DNA from: Bradyrhizobium sp. 190
GTDB lineage: Bacteria > Pseudomonadota > Alphaproteobacteria > Rhizobiales > Xanthobacteraceae
Length of the DNA stretch: 64,000 nucleotides
NCBI RefSeq assembly: GCF_023073415.1
Contig: NZ_JADPJL010000014.1
Span: 1 to 64,000, forward strand
Direction: 5' to 3'
Below are positions 35,232 through 43,978 of this stretch, in pieces. Position 1 is the first letter of the stretch. Each line of letters opens with the position of its first letter. The notes beneath the pieces are model-generated. The model saw nothing but the letters and a program-made list of their open reading frames with translations. It searched no databases and was not told the origin of the DNA. Made by a program: the position numbers and the translations under genes.

Positions 35232-36305
35232 CTATTCGGCCGCTTCGGCCTGCCGGTCGATCGCAAGCGCCCCTTGCTTGATGAGTGGAATCAAGTCGCG
35301 GCCGATTGCCATCGTGTCGTGCGGATTCTCGAAACCGCGCAGCAGGAAGGAATGAATGCCGAGCCGGTAATATTCCAGCACCGCCGCCGCAATCTGCTCC
35401 GGCGTTCCGACCAGGCATGACGTATTGCCGGGTGCGCCGGTGGCGCGCGCGATCCCCATCCACAGCCGCTCGTCATGCACGTCGCCGCGCGCGGCGTAGC
35501 CGAGCAGGCGTTCGGCGGAACGGTTGGTCGGCTGCGGCGCGGCGCCGGTCTTGCGCTCAACATCCGCCAGCAGGGCGTTGGCCTTGTCCCACGCAGCACC
35601 CTCGGTTTCCGCCATGATCGGTCGTAGCGACATGTTGAAGCTGATGCTGCGCCCGAAGGCTGAAGCGCGGCGGCGGAAATCCTGTATCCGTTCCCGTGTC
35701 TCCTTGAGCGGCTCGCCGAAGATGGCGAACACGTCGCAGTGCTTCGCGCCCATCTCCAGCGCGCCTTCGGATGAGCCGCCGAAGAACAGCGGCGGGCAGG
35801 GCTGCTGAAACGGCTTGATGTCGGAATAGCCGCCCTCGACGCGGTAGAACTCGCCTTGGTGGTTGATCGGGCTGTCGTTGGTCCAGAGCTTCCGCATCAC
35901 GTCCAGATACTCGCCGGCCCGGCGGTAGCGGTCGTTCTTGGGCAGGAAGTCGCCTTCGCTCGCCTGGTCCGCGTCGCTGGTGCCGGCGATGATATGCAGC
36001 GCCATCCGGCCCTGCGTGAGCTGGTCGAAGGTCGCGACCTGCCGCGCGGCGAGTGCCGGCGCCACCGAGCCCGGCCGGTGCGCGATCAGGAACTTGATCC
36101 GCTCGGTGTGGTCGGCCGCATAGAGCGCAATCGCAAAACCTTCGGCGGCGGAGGCGTAATATCCAACGAGAACAGAATCATAGTTCCACTGCTCGTGCAG
36201 ACGGGTGAAGTCGATCACCCATTGGCGCGATATCTGTCCCTTGATGAGGTGAACCGCGACGCCTTCCTGCTGGGTGCCGATCATTCCGATGATTCTTGCG
36301 GGCAT
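35232..36305 (-). CDS. LLM-class flavin-dependent monooxygenase (alkanesulfonate monooxygenase-like)
   Basis: A 357-residue TIM-barrel flavoprotein related to SsuD and other FMNH2-dependent monooxygenases. YDSVLVGYYASAAEGFAIALYAA near 43, LAARQVATFDQLTQGRMALHIIAG near 84 and YRRAGEYLDVMRKLW near 130 are characteristic. CAGGAAAC precedes the ATG at 36303-36305, which excludes a longer upstream frame. A partner FMN reductase is not encoded here. It sits between the quinone reductase and the GntR regulator, near an importer operon that may deliver its substrate. Confidence 0.88.
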   Translation of the reverse strand: MPARIIGMIGTQQEGVAVHLIKGQISRQWVIDFTRLHEQWNYDSVLVGYYASAAEGFAIALYAADHTERIKFLIAHRPGSVAPALAARQVATFDQLTQGRMALHIIAGTSDADQASEGDFLPKNDRYRRAGEYLDVMRKLWTNDSPINHQGEFYRVEGGYSDIKPFQQPCPPLFFGGSSEGALEMGAKHCDVFAIFGEPLKETRERIQDFRRRASAFGRSISFNMSLRPIMAETEGAAWDKANALLADVERKTGAAPQPTNRSAERLLGYAARGDVHDERLWMGIARATGAPGNTSCLVGTPEQIAAAVLEYYRLGIHSFLLRGFENPHDTMAIGRDLIPLIKQGALAIDRQAEAAE

Positions 36306-36387
36306 GGGTGTTTCCTGAGGTCGCTTGACGTTTGCCTGGAATGAAACGCACAACAGCAAGGGAAAGCAAGCGTTTAGGGCTGCTCTG

Positions 36388-37161
36388 TTAAGCGTCGTGT
36401 TCACGGCTGGCATCCGCTGCCGCCATCGCTTCGCCATGCCGGCGTGACAGGGCCGAGATGATATTGCGCTCGGTCAAGTCCATCAGGCGGTGCATCGCGC
36501 GCCGCGCGCCATCGGGATTGCGCGCCCATATCTCGTCGAGGATGGCGCGGTGATAGGGCAAGCTCTTGCGCGGCGCACCAGGATTCAGCGTCGAAAGATC
36601 GAACGACATCCGAAGCGCCGCTTCGACGGTGGCGCCAAAGGCGACCAGAAAATCATTGCCGGTCGCCGTCAGGATGCCGCGGTGGAAGCGCAGATCAGGC
36701 TCGGAATAGGCGCGGCTGTCCATCCCGGCGGCGTCCATCTCGCGATAGGCCCGTTCAATGCGGGCAAGATCGGCATCGGAGCCGCGCTCGGCGCAGATCG
36801 CGCAGGCCTCCGGCTCGACGATCCGCCGCACCTGCGTGAGCTGCCGGGCGAACTCTTCCGTGGGACGCAGCGCCCATGCCCACTCCAGAAGCTCCGCATC
36901 CAGCATGTTCCAGTTGATCCGCTCGCGCACATGCGTACCGGCCTTCTGCCGCGCCGCGATCAAGCCTTTCGCCTTGAGGACGGACAGCGATTCCCGGATC
37001 GAGGTGCGGCTGACGCTAAATTGCGAGGCGAGCTCGATCTCGCGCGGCAGCGTCCAGCCCTCGTGCCATACGCCGGAGACAATGAGCTTGGCGATTTCGC
37101 GCGCGACGTGGGTGTTGGATTGGCGGAGTTCGGCGTCCCTGGGCAAATCGTTACCCCTCAA
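36388..37161 (-). CDS. GntR-family (FadR subfamily) regulator of the adjacent importer operon
   Basis: A 257-residue regulator with an N-terminal winged helix near residues 18-85 (WTLPREIELASQFSVSRTSIRESLSVLKAKGLI) and a C-terminal FCD ligand domain with DLRFHRGIL and PYHRAILDEIW histidines. The start appears to be a TTG at 37159-37161, since no ATG or GTG lies in the right place; this start is uncertain. It diverges from the importer operon beginning at 37301 and most likely controls it. The gap has a TCAATTGA-centred palindrome at 37201-37208. Confidence 0.85.
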   Translation of the reverse strand: MRGNDLPRDAELRQSNTHVAREIAKLIVSGVWHEGWTLPREIELASQFSVSRTSIRESLSVLKAKGLIAARQKAGTHVRERINWNMLDAELLEWAWALRPTEEFARQLTQVRRIVEPEACAICAERGSDADLARIERAYREMDAAGMDSRAYSEPDLRFHRGILTATGNDFLVAFGATVEAALRMSFDLSTLNPGAPRKSLPYHRAILDEIWARNPDGARRAMHRLMDLTERNIISALSRRHGEAMAAADASREHDA

Positions 37162-37244
37162 GCCTTGAAATAATATTGTCTGCTTTATTGCGATACGATG
37201 TCAATTGATACCACAAAAATAGCGGATTTGAGAGAAGCCTCCTT

Positions 37245-37273
37245 TTGACAGTACATTTTATGTCGGTCATATT
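37245..37273 (+). promoter_or_regulatory. Sigma-70-type promoter for the importer operon at 37301
   Basis: TTGACA at 37245-37250 is an exact -35, followed by a 17 bp spacer and CATATT at 37268-37273 as the -10. The spacer contains ACATTTTATGT, a short palindrome that could be an operator for the divergent GntR protein. The gap is unusually A/T-rich for this window. Confidence 0.6.
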
Positions 37274-37300
37274 ATCGAAAAGCTCGTCAGGGAGGGCGCC

Positions 37301-38665
37301 ATGACCAAGAAGAATTCGGACCATAAATCCGCAGCCGTCAGCCGCCGAACGCTGCTTCAGGCCGGCGCCGCCACAATCGGCGCGGCGGCGTTCCCGATGC
37401 CGGGAATCGCGCAAACTAAACCTTTCGCCGGCGTCACCCTGCGCGGGGCATCGTTCCAGCACCGCTTCTTCACCCTGCTGCAGAACTACATCCCGGAATT
37501 CGAGGCGCAGACCGGCATGAAGGTCGATCTGCAGCTCTCGGCATTTCCGGTCTACAACCAGCAGGCCAATCTCGAACTGTCGTCGGGCGGCTCGGCGTTC
37601 GATCTCGTCAACGTCACTTTCATTCTCGCCTCGCGCTGGGTCGCGGCGGGGCTGCTGGCCAATCTCGATGAGTTCACCGGCGATCCCAATCTGACGCCGG
37701 CGGAATGGAAACCGAAGGACTTCGTCGAGGGCGCACAGGTGCCTTATCGCGACGCCAAGGGCGCTACCTACGGCTATTCCTGGGAAGGCGGCGCCATGGT
37801 GATGGGCCTCTCCCGTATGGACCTGATGGAGAAGAAGGGGCTGAAGGTTCCAAAGACCTTTGCTGAGTTGCAGGAGGTCTGCGCCGCGATCAACGGCACA
37901 GACAATGTCAGCGGCCTCGTCAGCTTCCAGCTTCATCACTGGTGCCTGCCGCCCTACATCCAGGGTTTTGGCGGCAACATCTTCCGCAATCCGCCCGCCG
38001 ACATCATGCCGGCGCTGAACTCGCCGGAAGCGATTCAGGCGATCGAATTCTACGCGAACCTGTTGAAGAATTACGCGCCGAAGGGCGTGCTGACCTATAC
38101 CGAGGACCAGGCCCGGCAAGCCCTGCTCACCGGCCGCTCCAACATCTTCATTCATTCCAGCGCGTGGATCACGCCGATCCTGATGTCCGGCGATAGCAAG
38201 GTGAAAGACACCTCGCGCGTCGTGCGGATGCCGGCCGGACCGGTGCGCGATTTCCCGGCCGCCAACAGCCAGGGGCTCGGCATTCCCAAAAACGCCAAGA
38301 ACAAGAAGGCGGCGTGGGAATTCATCAAATGGGCGCTCAGCCCGGAAATCTCGATGCGCCTCGTCAAGGAGCACGGCCATTCCTCGGTCTGCCGCAGATC
38401 CGTGATCGAGAGCGAGGAATATCGCAAGCTCAACACGGTCAACGGTCAGGACCTCGGCGCGCTCTATCTCGAGGTGCTGGGTCTGCCGGCCAAGGGCGAG
38501 AACTACATGGCCTATCGCACCGTCAAGGAATTCCCGATCGTAGGCGATGTCCTCAACAAGGCGTTCGAGCAGGTGGCGACCGGACAGCTCCCGGCTCAGG
38601 CTGCGATGAACGCTGCGCAGGAGCAGGCGATTGCCAATATGCGCCGGGGCGGGACTGCGCTTTGA
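37301..38665 (+). CDS. Sugar-type ABC transporter substrate-binding protein, Tat-exported
   Basis: A 454-residue family 1 extracellular binding protein. The leader carries the twin-arginine motif SRRTLLQAG near residues 15-23 followed by a hydrophobic stretch ending GIAQ, so export by Tat is likely. The mature chain has the MalE/UgpB-type fold, with AQTGMKVDLQLSAFPVYNQQ near 70. GGAGGG precedes the ATG. It heads a four-gene operon with two permeases and a shikimate-dehydrogenase homologue. The ligand may be a cyclic or acidic polyol, which is inference. Confidence 0.88.
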   Translation: MTKKNSDHKSAAVSRRTLLQAGAATIGAAAFPMPGIAQTKPFAGVTLRGASFQHRFFTLLQNYIPEFEAQTGMKVDLQLSAFPVYNQQANLELSSGGSAFDLVNVTFILASRWVAAGLLANLDEFTGDPNLTPAEWKPKDFVEGAQVPYRDAKGATYGYSWEGGAMVMGLSRMDLMEKKGLKVPKTFAELQEVCAAINGTDNVSGLVSFQLHHWCLPPYIQGFGGNIFRNPPADIMPALNSPEAIQAIEFYANLLKNYAPKGVLTYTEDQARQALLTGRSNIFIHSSAWITPILMSGDSKVKDTSRVVRMPAGPVRDFPAANSQGLGIPKNAKNKKAAWEFIKWALSPEISMRLVKEHGHSSVCRRSVIESEEYRKLNTVNGQDLGALYLEVLGLPAKGENYMAYRTVKEFPIVGDVLNKAFEQVATGQLPAQAAMNAAQEQAIANMRRGGTAL

Positions 38666-39561
38666 GTGGAAGAGGACTGGTCGACGCCGAGCGCCGCCGC
38701 TTCAATCGCTGGGCGCTGGCGCCGAGCCTGATCGTGTTGTTCATGATCGCGGGCCTGCCCGCGATCTATCTGGTCGTGACCAGCCTGACGCCATTCCAGC
38801 TGGTCAATCCCGGCTCGTCGACCGATTTCAGTTCGCCCTTGCGCAACTATCGCCTGCTGCCTGATGATCCGCGCTTCGTCAATTCGCTGTGGGTGCAGGC
38901 CAAGCTGTCGTTCTGGGGCGTGCTGTTCCAGGTTCTGCTCGGCATGTTGCTGGCGCTCCTGTTGCACACACAGTCGCGCGTCGTGGAATTCGCCCGCACG
39001 TTCTTCCTGATCCCGATGGTGCTGCCGCCGATCGTGGTGGCGATCATCTGGAAGCTGATCTACACGCCCGACATCAGCCCCCTCTATTACGCCGCAGGCC
39101 TGCTCAACATCACGATGCCGTCGCTGACCTCCAGCGTCGATTTTGCCCTGACCGCGATCATCATCGCCGACACCTGGGAATGGTTGCCCTTCACCTTCCT
39201 GATGGTGCTGGCCGCATTGCAGACCATTCCGGACGAATTTTCCGAAGCGGCGCTGGTCGACGGCGCCAACCGTCTGCAGATCTTTTTCTACATCACGCTG
39301 CCCTTCATCACGCCGATCCTGGTGATCTCGGGCATGTTTCGCCTGATCGACAGCGTCAAGGCGTTCCCGCTGGTGTTCCTCTTGACCGGCGGCGGGCCGG
39401 GCAGCGTCACCGAGGTGACGAACTATTACGCTTATCTGCTGGCCTTCGATTTCAACGAGATCGGCTATTCCAGTTCGGTCACCATCGTGATGCTGCTGCT
39501 GGTCGTTGCGGTCAGCCTCGGCGTGGTGTGGATGGGCCGCCGCCGGGAGGCCATGGCATGA
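38662..39561 (+). CDS. ABC transporter permease (MalF/UgpA-like)
   Basis: A 299-residue permease with six helices. LAPSLIVLFMIAGLPAIYLVV near residue 19 is the first helix, and EAALVDGANRLQIFFYITLPFITPIL near 195-220 is the EAA loop. A TTG at 38662 overlaps the binding-protein stop as TTGA and follows a GGGGCGGGA stretch; no ATG or GTG lies in frame nearby. This start is therefore deduced from coupling. It pairs with the permease at 39558. Confidence 0.88.
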   Translation: MSGRGLVDAERRRFNRWALAPSLIVLFMIAGLPAIYLVVTSLTPFQLVNPGSSTDFSSPLRNYRLLPDDPRFVNSLWVQAKLSFWGVLFQVLLGMLLALLLHTQSRVVEFARTFFLIPMVLPPIVVAIIWKLIYTPDISPLYYAAGLLNITMPSLTSSVDFALTAIIIADTWEWLPFTFLMVLAALQTIPDEFSEAALVDGANRLQIFFYITLPFITPILVISGMFRLIDSVKAFPLVFLLTGGGPGSVTEVTNYYAYLLAFDFNEIGYSSSVTIVMLLLVVAVSLGVVWMGRRREAMA

Positions 39562-40397
39562 GTGGAAGCTCGAGCGGGCCGATCCGCCGTTCCGCCAGCG
39601 TTCGCCGGCTCGTGGCGATCGGCGTGACGCTGATCGTGTTGCTGTCGCCGTTCCTCTGGCTGCTGCAGATGAGCTTCAAGTCCAACGACCTGATCCTGCA
39701 GTTTCCGCCTCCACTGATCTTCACGCCGACGCCGCAGAACTACACCTCGCTCTGGCAGGGCGCGTTCCCGGCTTCCTTCGTCAACAGCCTGATGAGCGCC
39801 TCGTTCTCCACCGCGCTGGCGCTCATTCTCGGCGTGCCTGCGGCCTACGCGCTGTCGCGATGGGCGGGGCGGGGCAAGCATGCGCTGAGCTTTGCGATCC
39901 TGGTAACGCGGATGGCGCCGCCGATCGCGTTCACGATTCCGTTCTTCCTGTTCTATCGCTGGATTGGACTGCTCGACACCGTCACCGGGCTGGTGCTGGT
40001 CTACACCAGCTTCAACCTGCCGCTGGTGATCTGGATGATGCAGCCGTTCTTCGAGACGGTGCCGCGATCGCTGGAGGAGGCGGCGCTGGTCGACGGCGCG
40101 CCGACCCGCGTTGTCTTTCTCGAAATCGTGCTGCCGATGGTCGCGCCCGGCCTCGCCGCTACCGCGATCCTGTGCTTTCTGTACGCCTGGAACGACTTCT
40201 TCTTCGCGCTGATCCTGACGCGGACGAATGCGCGCACCGCGCCCGTTGCCGTGGTCAACTTCATGAATTACGAGGGCTGGGAGTGGGGCAAGATCGCCGC
40301 CGGCGGATCGCTGGTCATGGCGCCGGTCCTGATTTTTTCTCTCGCGGTCCGCCGCTATCTGGTGAGCGGGCTGACGGCCGGCGCCGTGAAGGGGTAA
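39558..40397 (+). CDS. ABC transporter permease (MalG/UgpE-like)
   Basis: A 279-residue permease. LVAIGVTLIVLLSPFLWLLQMSFK near residue 15, EEAALVDGAPTRVVFLEIVLPMVAPG near 173 (EAA loop) and YAWNDFFFALILTRTNARTAPVA near 211 are typical of the second permease of sugar-type importers. The ATG overlaps the previous stop as ATGA. No ATPase gene follows, so the complex must borrow an ATPase from elsewhere. Confidence 0.9.
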   Translation: MSGSSSGPIRRSASVRRLVAIGVTLIVLLSPFLWLLQMSFKSNDLILQFPPPLIFTPTPQNYTSLWQGAFPASFVNSLMSASFSTALALILGVPAAYALSRWAGRGKHALSFAILVTRMAPPIAFTIPFFLFYRWIGLLDTVTGLVLVYTSFNLPLVIWMMQPFFETVPRSLEEAALVDGAPTRVVFLEIVLPMVAPGLAATAILCFLYAWNDFFFALILTRTNARTAPVAVVNFMNYEGWEWGKIAAGGSLVMAPVLIFSLAVRRYLVSGLTAGAVKG

Positions 40398-40402
40398 GAG
40401 CG

Positions 40403-41194
40403 ATGCGGCTTCCGACCGGTGCCTCGCGGTTCGTGTTCATCTTCGCCCACCCCGCCGGACATGTTGGCGCGCCGCGCCATTACACGCCTTACTTTCAAGG
40501 CGCAGGGCTCGACTGGCACATGGTGCCGCTCGACATTGCGCCGGAACATTTGTCAGAGACGATCCGCACACTGGCGAAGTCGCCGAATATTGCCGGCTTC
40601 AACCTCACCATGCCGCACAAGCCGGCGGCGTTCGAGCTCTGTGACGCCGTCGGGCCGGCCGCCTGTTTCGAAGGCGTGGTCAACACCATCCGGATCGAGT
40701 CCGGCGGACGCTTGGTCGGCGAATCCTTCGACGGCGGTGGTTTCCTGAATGCCGCGCGTGAGGCCGATGTCTTCGATCCGGAGCGGCGCTGCGTCGTCAT
40801 CGGCGCGGGCGGGGCGGGCCGCGCGATCTGCCATGCGCTCGCGTCGGCTGGGCTGAAGCGGCTGCGAATCCTTAACGAGACGCCGGGTCCGGTCGATGCG
40901 CTGGCGACGAAACTCCGCAACCATTTCACCGGAATCGACATCAGCTTCGATGAACGGTTCGACGACGCCGGCCTTGTCGTCAACGCGACCTCGCTCGGGC
41001 TGCATGCAACGGATGCCCTGCCGATGGATCCCGCGAAGCTGTCGGCCGACTGCGCGGTGTTCGATATCATCGCCGCACGCCGGACCGAGTTCATGCAGGC
41101 CTGCGCCGCACGCGGCCTGAAGGTGGTGGATGGCGTGGCGATGATCAAACACCAGCTTCCGCTGCAGACCGCATTCTGGCGCGGCGAGGCGTGA
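40403..41194 (+). CDS. Shikimate dehydrogenase-like NAD(P) oxidoreductase
   Basis: A 263-residue protein of the AroE family. FNLTMPHKPAAFELCD near residue 64 is the substrate loop with the catalytic Lys, ESFDGGGFLNAAR near 112 replaces the usual NTDG motif, VIGAGGAGRAICHALA near 133 is the NADP glycine loop, and VNATSLGLH near 193 is conserved. It lies 5 bp after the permease stop with AAGGGGTAAGAG upstream, clearly in the importer operon. The altered substrate motif and catabolic context argue against biosynthetic AroE and for a quinate/shikimate-like or other cyclitol dehydrogenase. The true substrate is unknown. Confidence 0.83.
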   Translation: MRLPTGASRFVFIFAHPAGHVGAPRHYTPYFQGAGLDWHMVPLDIAPEHLSETIRTLAKSPNIAGFNLTMPHKPAAFELCDAVGPAACFEGVVNTIRIESGGRLVGESFDGGGFLNAAREADVFDPERRCVVIGAGGAGRAICHALASAGLKRLRILNETPGPVDALATKLRNHFTGIDISFDERFDDAGLVVNATSLGLHATDALPMDPAKLSADCAVFDIIAARRTEFMQACAARGLKVVDGVAMIKHQLPLQTAFWRGEA

Positions 41195-41334
41195 ATATGG
41201 ACTAATGCGGGGAACCCGCGTTCCCAATCGAATCCGGAATGCGCTCAGTGAATTGCTGCGCTGCGTGAGCCACGGGACCCCATCCGCTGCAGCCCGCGTT
41301 AGCGGCGGAGCGTGTGCCACGCAGCGGGAATTGC

Positions 41335-42477
41335 ATGGACGATATTCTGTCAAGGTTCGAACAGATATTTGGCTGGGTGCCACAATGGATGGTGGGCCTC
41401 GGCCTCGTCGTGGGCGCCATTATCGTTGCGCTGTTCGTGCACGGTATCGCAGCGCGCATCATCAAGCGCGCGGCTGGGACGCGCTGGCCGGTGGTGACCT
41501 TGCTTCTGCAAAGGGTCGCCGGGCCCGCGCGGCTGGCGCTTTGTCTGGTGGCCGGGGCGCTGGTGCTGCCGCTGGCGCCATTAAACGACGTGCTTCGGGA
41601 ACAGCTCCGGCACTTCTTCATCGTCGCCGTCATTGCGCTGATCGGATGGATAACGGTCCGCGCCGTGGATATGGGGGCGGCGCGCTATCTCCAGCGGTTT
41701 CGCCTCGATACCGACGAGAACTTTCTCGCCCGCAAGCATGTCACCCAGGTCCGCGTCTTCAAGCGCGTGATCGATATCTTGATCGTCATCATTGCGGTTT
41801 CCACCGCCCTGATGACTTTCGAATCCGTCAAGCAGTATGGCGTCAGCCTGTTCGCCTCCGCGGGCGCCGCCGGCCTGATACTCGGCCTTGCTGCCCGGCC
41901 GCTGCTCTCAAACCTGATCGCCGGCGTCCAGATCGCGATCACCCAGCCGATCCGAATCGAGGACGCCGTCATCATCGAGAATGAATGGGGCTGGGTCGAG
42001 GACATCGCCTCGACCTACGTCGTGGTCCGGCTGTGGGACTGGCGCAGGATGGTGGTCCCGCTGTCCTATTTCATCGAGCGTCCGTTCCAGAACTGGACCC
42101 GCGACACCCAGTCGCTGATCGGGGCCATCGCCTTCCATGTCGACTACTGCACCGATGTCTCGCGGATCAGGCAGCGGTTGGAGGAGGCCGTGCGCGAGAC
42201 CAAATTGTGGGATGGCGCGGTGGTCAATCTCCAGGTGATCGAGGCCAGCCCGCGGGCGATCGAGCTTCGGGCGCTGGTCAGCGCCAGATCCGCGCCGCAA
42301 TCCTGGGATCTGCGCTGCGAGATCAGGGAAAAGCTGCTCGCCTTCATTCGCGAAGAGATGCCCGAAGCGTTCCCGCGCGAACGCGCCATGGTATCGCCCC
42401 CGATCGCCGACTTCGGCGGCGCCTTCGAGCATGGCGATGGGCCGCCCCGGCCGGTCCCGGCGCGAACCCATAATTGA
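41335..42477 (+). CDS. MscS-family mechanosensitive ion channel
   Basis: A 380-residue membrane protein. Four helices lie in residues 15-175, ending with the pore helix region YGVSLFASAGAAGLILGLAARPLLSNLIAGVQIAI near 165-200. The beta domain follows, with IRIEDAVIIENEWGWVEDI near 205, then a C-terminal alpha/beta domain. The ATG at 41335 with GGGAA just upstream was chosen over an in-frame GTG at 41314. It probably opens under osmotic downshock. It has no evident link to its neighbours. Confidence 0.87.
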   Translation: MDDILSRFEQIFGWVPQWMVGLGLVVGAIIVALFVHGIAARIIKRAAGTRWPVVTLLLQRVAGPARLALCLVAGALVLPLAPLNDVLREQLRHFFIVAVIALIGWITVRAVDMGAARYLQRFRLDTDENFLARKHVTQVRVFKRVIDILIVIIAVSTALMTFESVKQYGVSLFASAGAAGLILGLAARPLLSNLIAGVQIAITQPIRIEDAVIIENEWGWVEDIASTYVVVRLWDWRRMVVPLSYFIERPFQNWTRDTQSLIGAIAFHVDYCTDVSRIRQRLEEAVRETKLWDGAVVNLQVIEASPRAIELRALVSARSAPQSWDLRCEIREKLLAFIREEMPEAFPRERAMVSPPIADFGGAFEHGDGPPRPVPARTHN

Positions 42478-42530
42478 GGTCCTGCAAGGGCAAATTCCCG
42501 GCTCCGCTGCTCTCGTTGAATCTGCCCGAC

Positions 42531-42548
42531 AAGGCCGGAATCGGCCTT
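42531..42548 (+). terminator. Hairpin downstream of the MscS gene
   Basis: AAGGCCG at 42531-42537 pairs with CGGCCTT at 42542-42548 across a 4-base loop. No run of T follows, so if it terminates transcription it is weak or Rho-assisted. It lies about 54 bp after the channel stop and 70 bp before the DUF3830 gene. Confidence 0.4.
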
Positions 42549-42619
42549 GCTTCCGGTTGTTCCGGCTGTAATGGATACCGCTGAACCACTTCCTCAAATA
42601 CATCCAGAAGAAGAGATCG

Positions 42620-43033
42620 ATGAGCCAACTGATTGTCCGTGCCGGTGAATTCACCTTCCAGGCCCGCTTTGAGGAGCAACTGGCGCCGAAGACCGTTGCC
42701 GCCTTCCGCAAGGCGATGCCGTTCGAGAGCCAGGCGATCCACGTCCGCTGGAGCGGTGAGGGTGTCTGGATGCCGCTCGGCGATCTCGATTTCGGCGTCT
42801 CCTACGAGAACCACACCAGCTATCCCGCGCCCGGCCAGATCATTCTTTATCCGGGCGGCATCAGCGAGACCGAAATCCTGCTCGCCTATGGCGGCGTGCA
42901 CTTTGCGAGCAAGATGGGCCAGCTCGCCGGCAATCACTTCATCACCCTGACCTCGGGGCTGGAGAACCTGACCGCGTTCGGCAAGACCGTACTGTGGCAG
43001 GGCGCGCAGAAGATCCGCTTCGAGGAAATGTAG
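42620..43033 (+). CDS. DUF3830-family (cyclophilin-like) protein
   Basis: A 137-residue small protein recognized as DUF3830, a family placed in the cyclophilin-like superfamily. FRKAMPFESQAIHVRWSGEGVWMPLG near 29-54, PAPGQIILYPGGISETEILLAYG near 69 and KMGQLAGNHFITLTSGLENL near 98 are the conserved blocks. An AGAAGAAGAG ribosome site precedes the ATG. It sits 2 bp before the allantoinase gene, so the two are surely cotranscribed. Members commonly accompany purine, hydantoin or pyrimidine degradation genes, but no activity is established. Confidence 0.85.
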   Translation: MSQLIVRAGEFTFQARFEEQLAPKTVAAFRKAMPFESQAIHVRWSGEGVWMPLGDLDFGVSYENHTSYPAPGQIILYPGGISETEILLAYGGVHFASKMGQLAGNHFITLTSGLENLTAFGKTVLWQGAQKIRFEEM

Positions 43034-43035
43034 AC

Positions 43036-43974
43036 GTGGCCGCGCCGACCTACCCGCGCGATTTTCGCGGCTACGGGCGCAACCCGCCCGATCCCAAATG
43101 GCCCGGCAACGCGCGGGTCGCGGTCCAGTTCGTTGTGAATTTCGAGGAAGGCGGCGAGAACAATGTTCTCGACGGCGACCGCGCCTCGGAGGCTTTTTTG
43201 TCCGACGTGCTGGGCGCGCAGCCCTGGCCCGGCCAGCGCCATGCCAATATCGAATCGATGTTCGAATATGGCTCGCGCGCCGGCTTCTGGCGGCTGTGGC
43301 GTATGTTCACCGAACGCAATCTGCCAGCCACCGTGTTTGGCGTCGCCAAGGCGTTGAAGCGAAATCCCGATGTGGTCGCCGCCATGAAGGAGGCCGGCTG
43401 GGACATCGCCAGCCATAGCCTCAGATGGATCGAGCACAAGGATATGTCAGAGAGCGAGGAGCGGACGGAGATCGCGGCGGCGATCCGCGTCCACACCGAG
43501 GCAACCGGCGCGCGCCCGCTCGGCTGGTACACCGGGCGCACCTCGATCAATACGCTCAGGCTTTTGATGGAAGCCGGCGGTCTGCTTTATCTCTGCGACT
43601 CCTACGCCGACGACCTGCCATACTGGATCAAGGCGCGCGGGTCGAAGCCGCATCTGGTCATTCCCTATACGCTCGACGCCAATGACATGCGCTTTGTGAA
43701 TGCACAGGGTTTTGGCGGCGGCGAGGAATTCTTTACCTATCTCAAGGACAGCTTCGACGTTCTTTACAGGGAAGGCGAAACCGCGCCGAAGATGATGTCG
43801 GTCGGCCTGCATTGCCGGGTCGTCGGCCGCCCCGGCCGCGCGGCAGCGCTGATCCGCTTCCTCGACTACATCGGACACCACGAACGCGTCTGGGTGCCGA
43901 CGCGGCTGGAGATCGCGCAGCACTGGCACGCCAATCTGGCGCATCTGGCCGACAACGCATTCGATATTGGATGA
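43036..43974 (+). CDS. puuE: Cofactor-independent allantoinase, polysaccharide-deacetylase superfamily
   Basis: A 312-residue protein of the NodB-homology fold used by PuuE-type allantoinases, which open allantoin to allantoate. PRDFRGYGRNPPDPKWPGNARVAVQFVVN near the start, NVLDGD, EYGSRAGFWRLWRMF near 75 and WDIASHSLRWIEHKDMS near 121 match that group closely. The GTG at 43036 has AGGAA upstream and follows DUF3830 by 2 bp. The allantoate amidohydrolase begins 4 bp after its stop, and this pairing supports the assignment. Confidence 0.88.
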   Translation: MAAPTYPRDFRGYGRNPPDPKWPGNARVAVQFVVNFEEGGENNVLDGDRASEAFLSDVLGAQPWPGQRHANIESMFEYGSRAGFWRLWRMFTERNLPATVFGVAKALKRNPDVVAAMKEAGWDIASHSLRWIEHKDMSESEERTEIAAAIRVHTEATGARPLGWYTGRTSINTLRLLMEAGGLLYLCDSYADDLPYWIKARGSKPHLVIPYTLDANDMRFVNAQGFGGGEEFFTYLKDSFDVLYREGETAPKMMSVGLHCRVVGRPGRAAALIRFLDYIGHHERVWVPTRLEIAQHWHANLAHLADNAFDIG

Positions 43975-43978
43975 GCCG

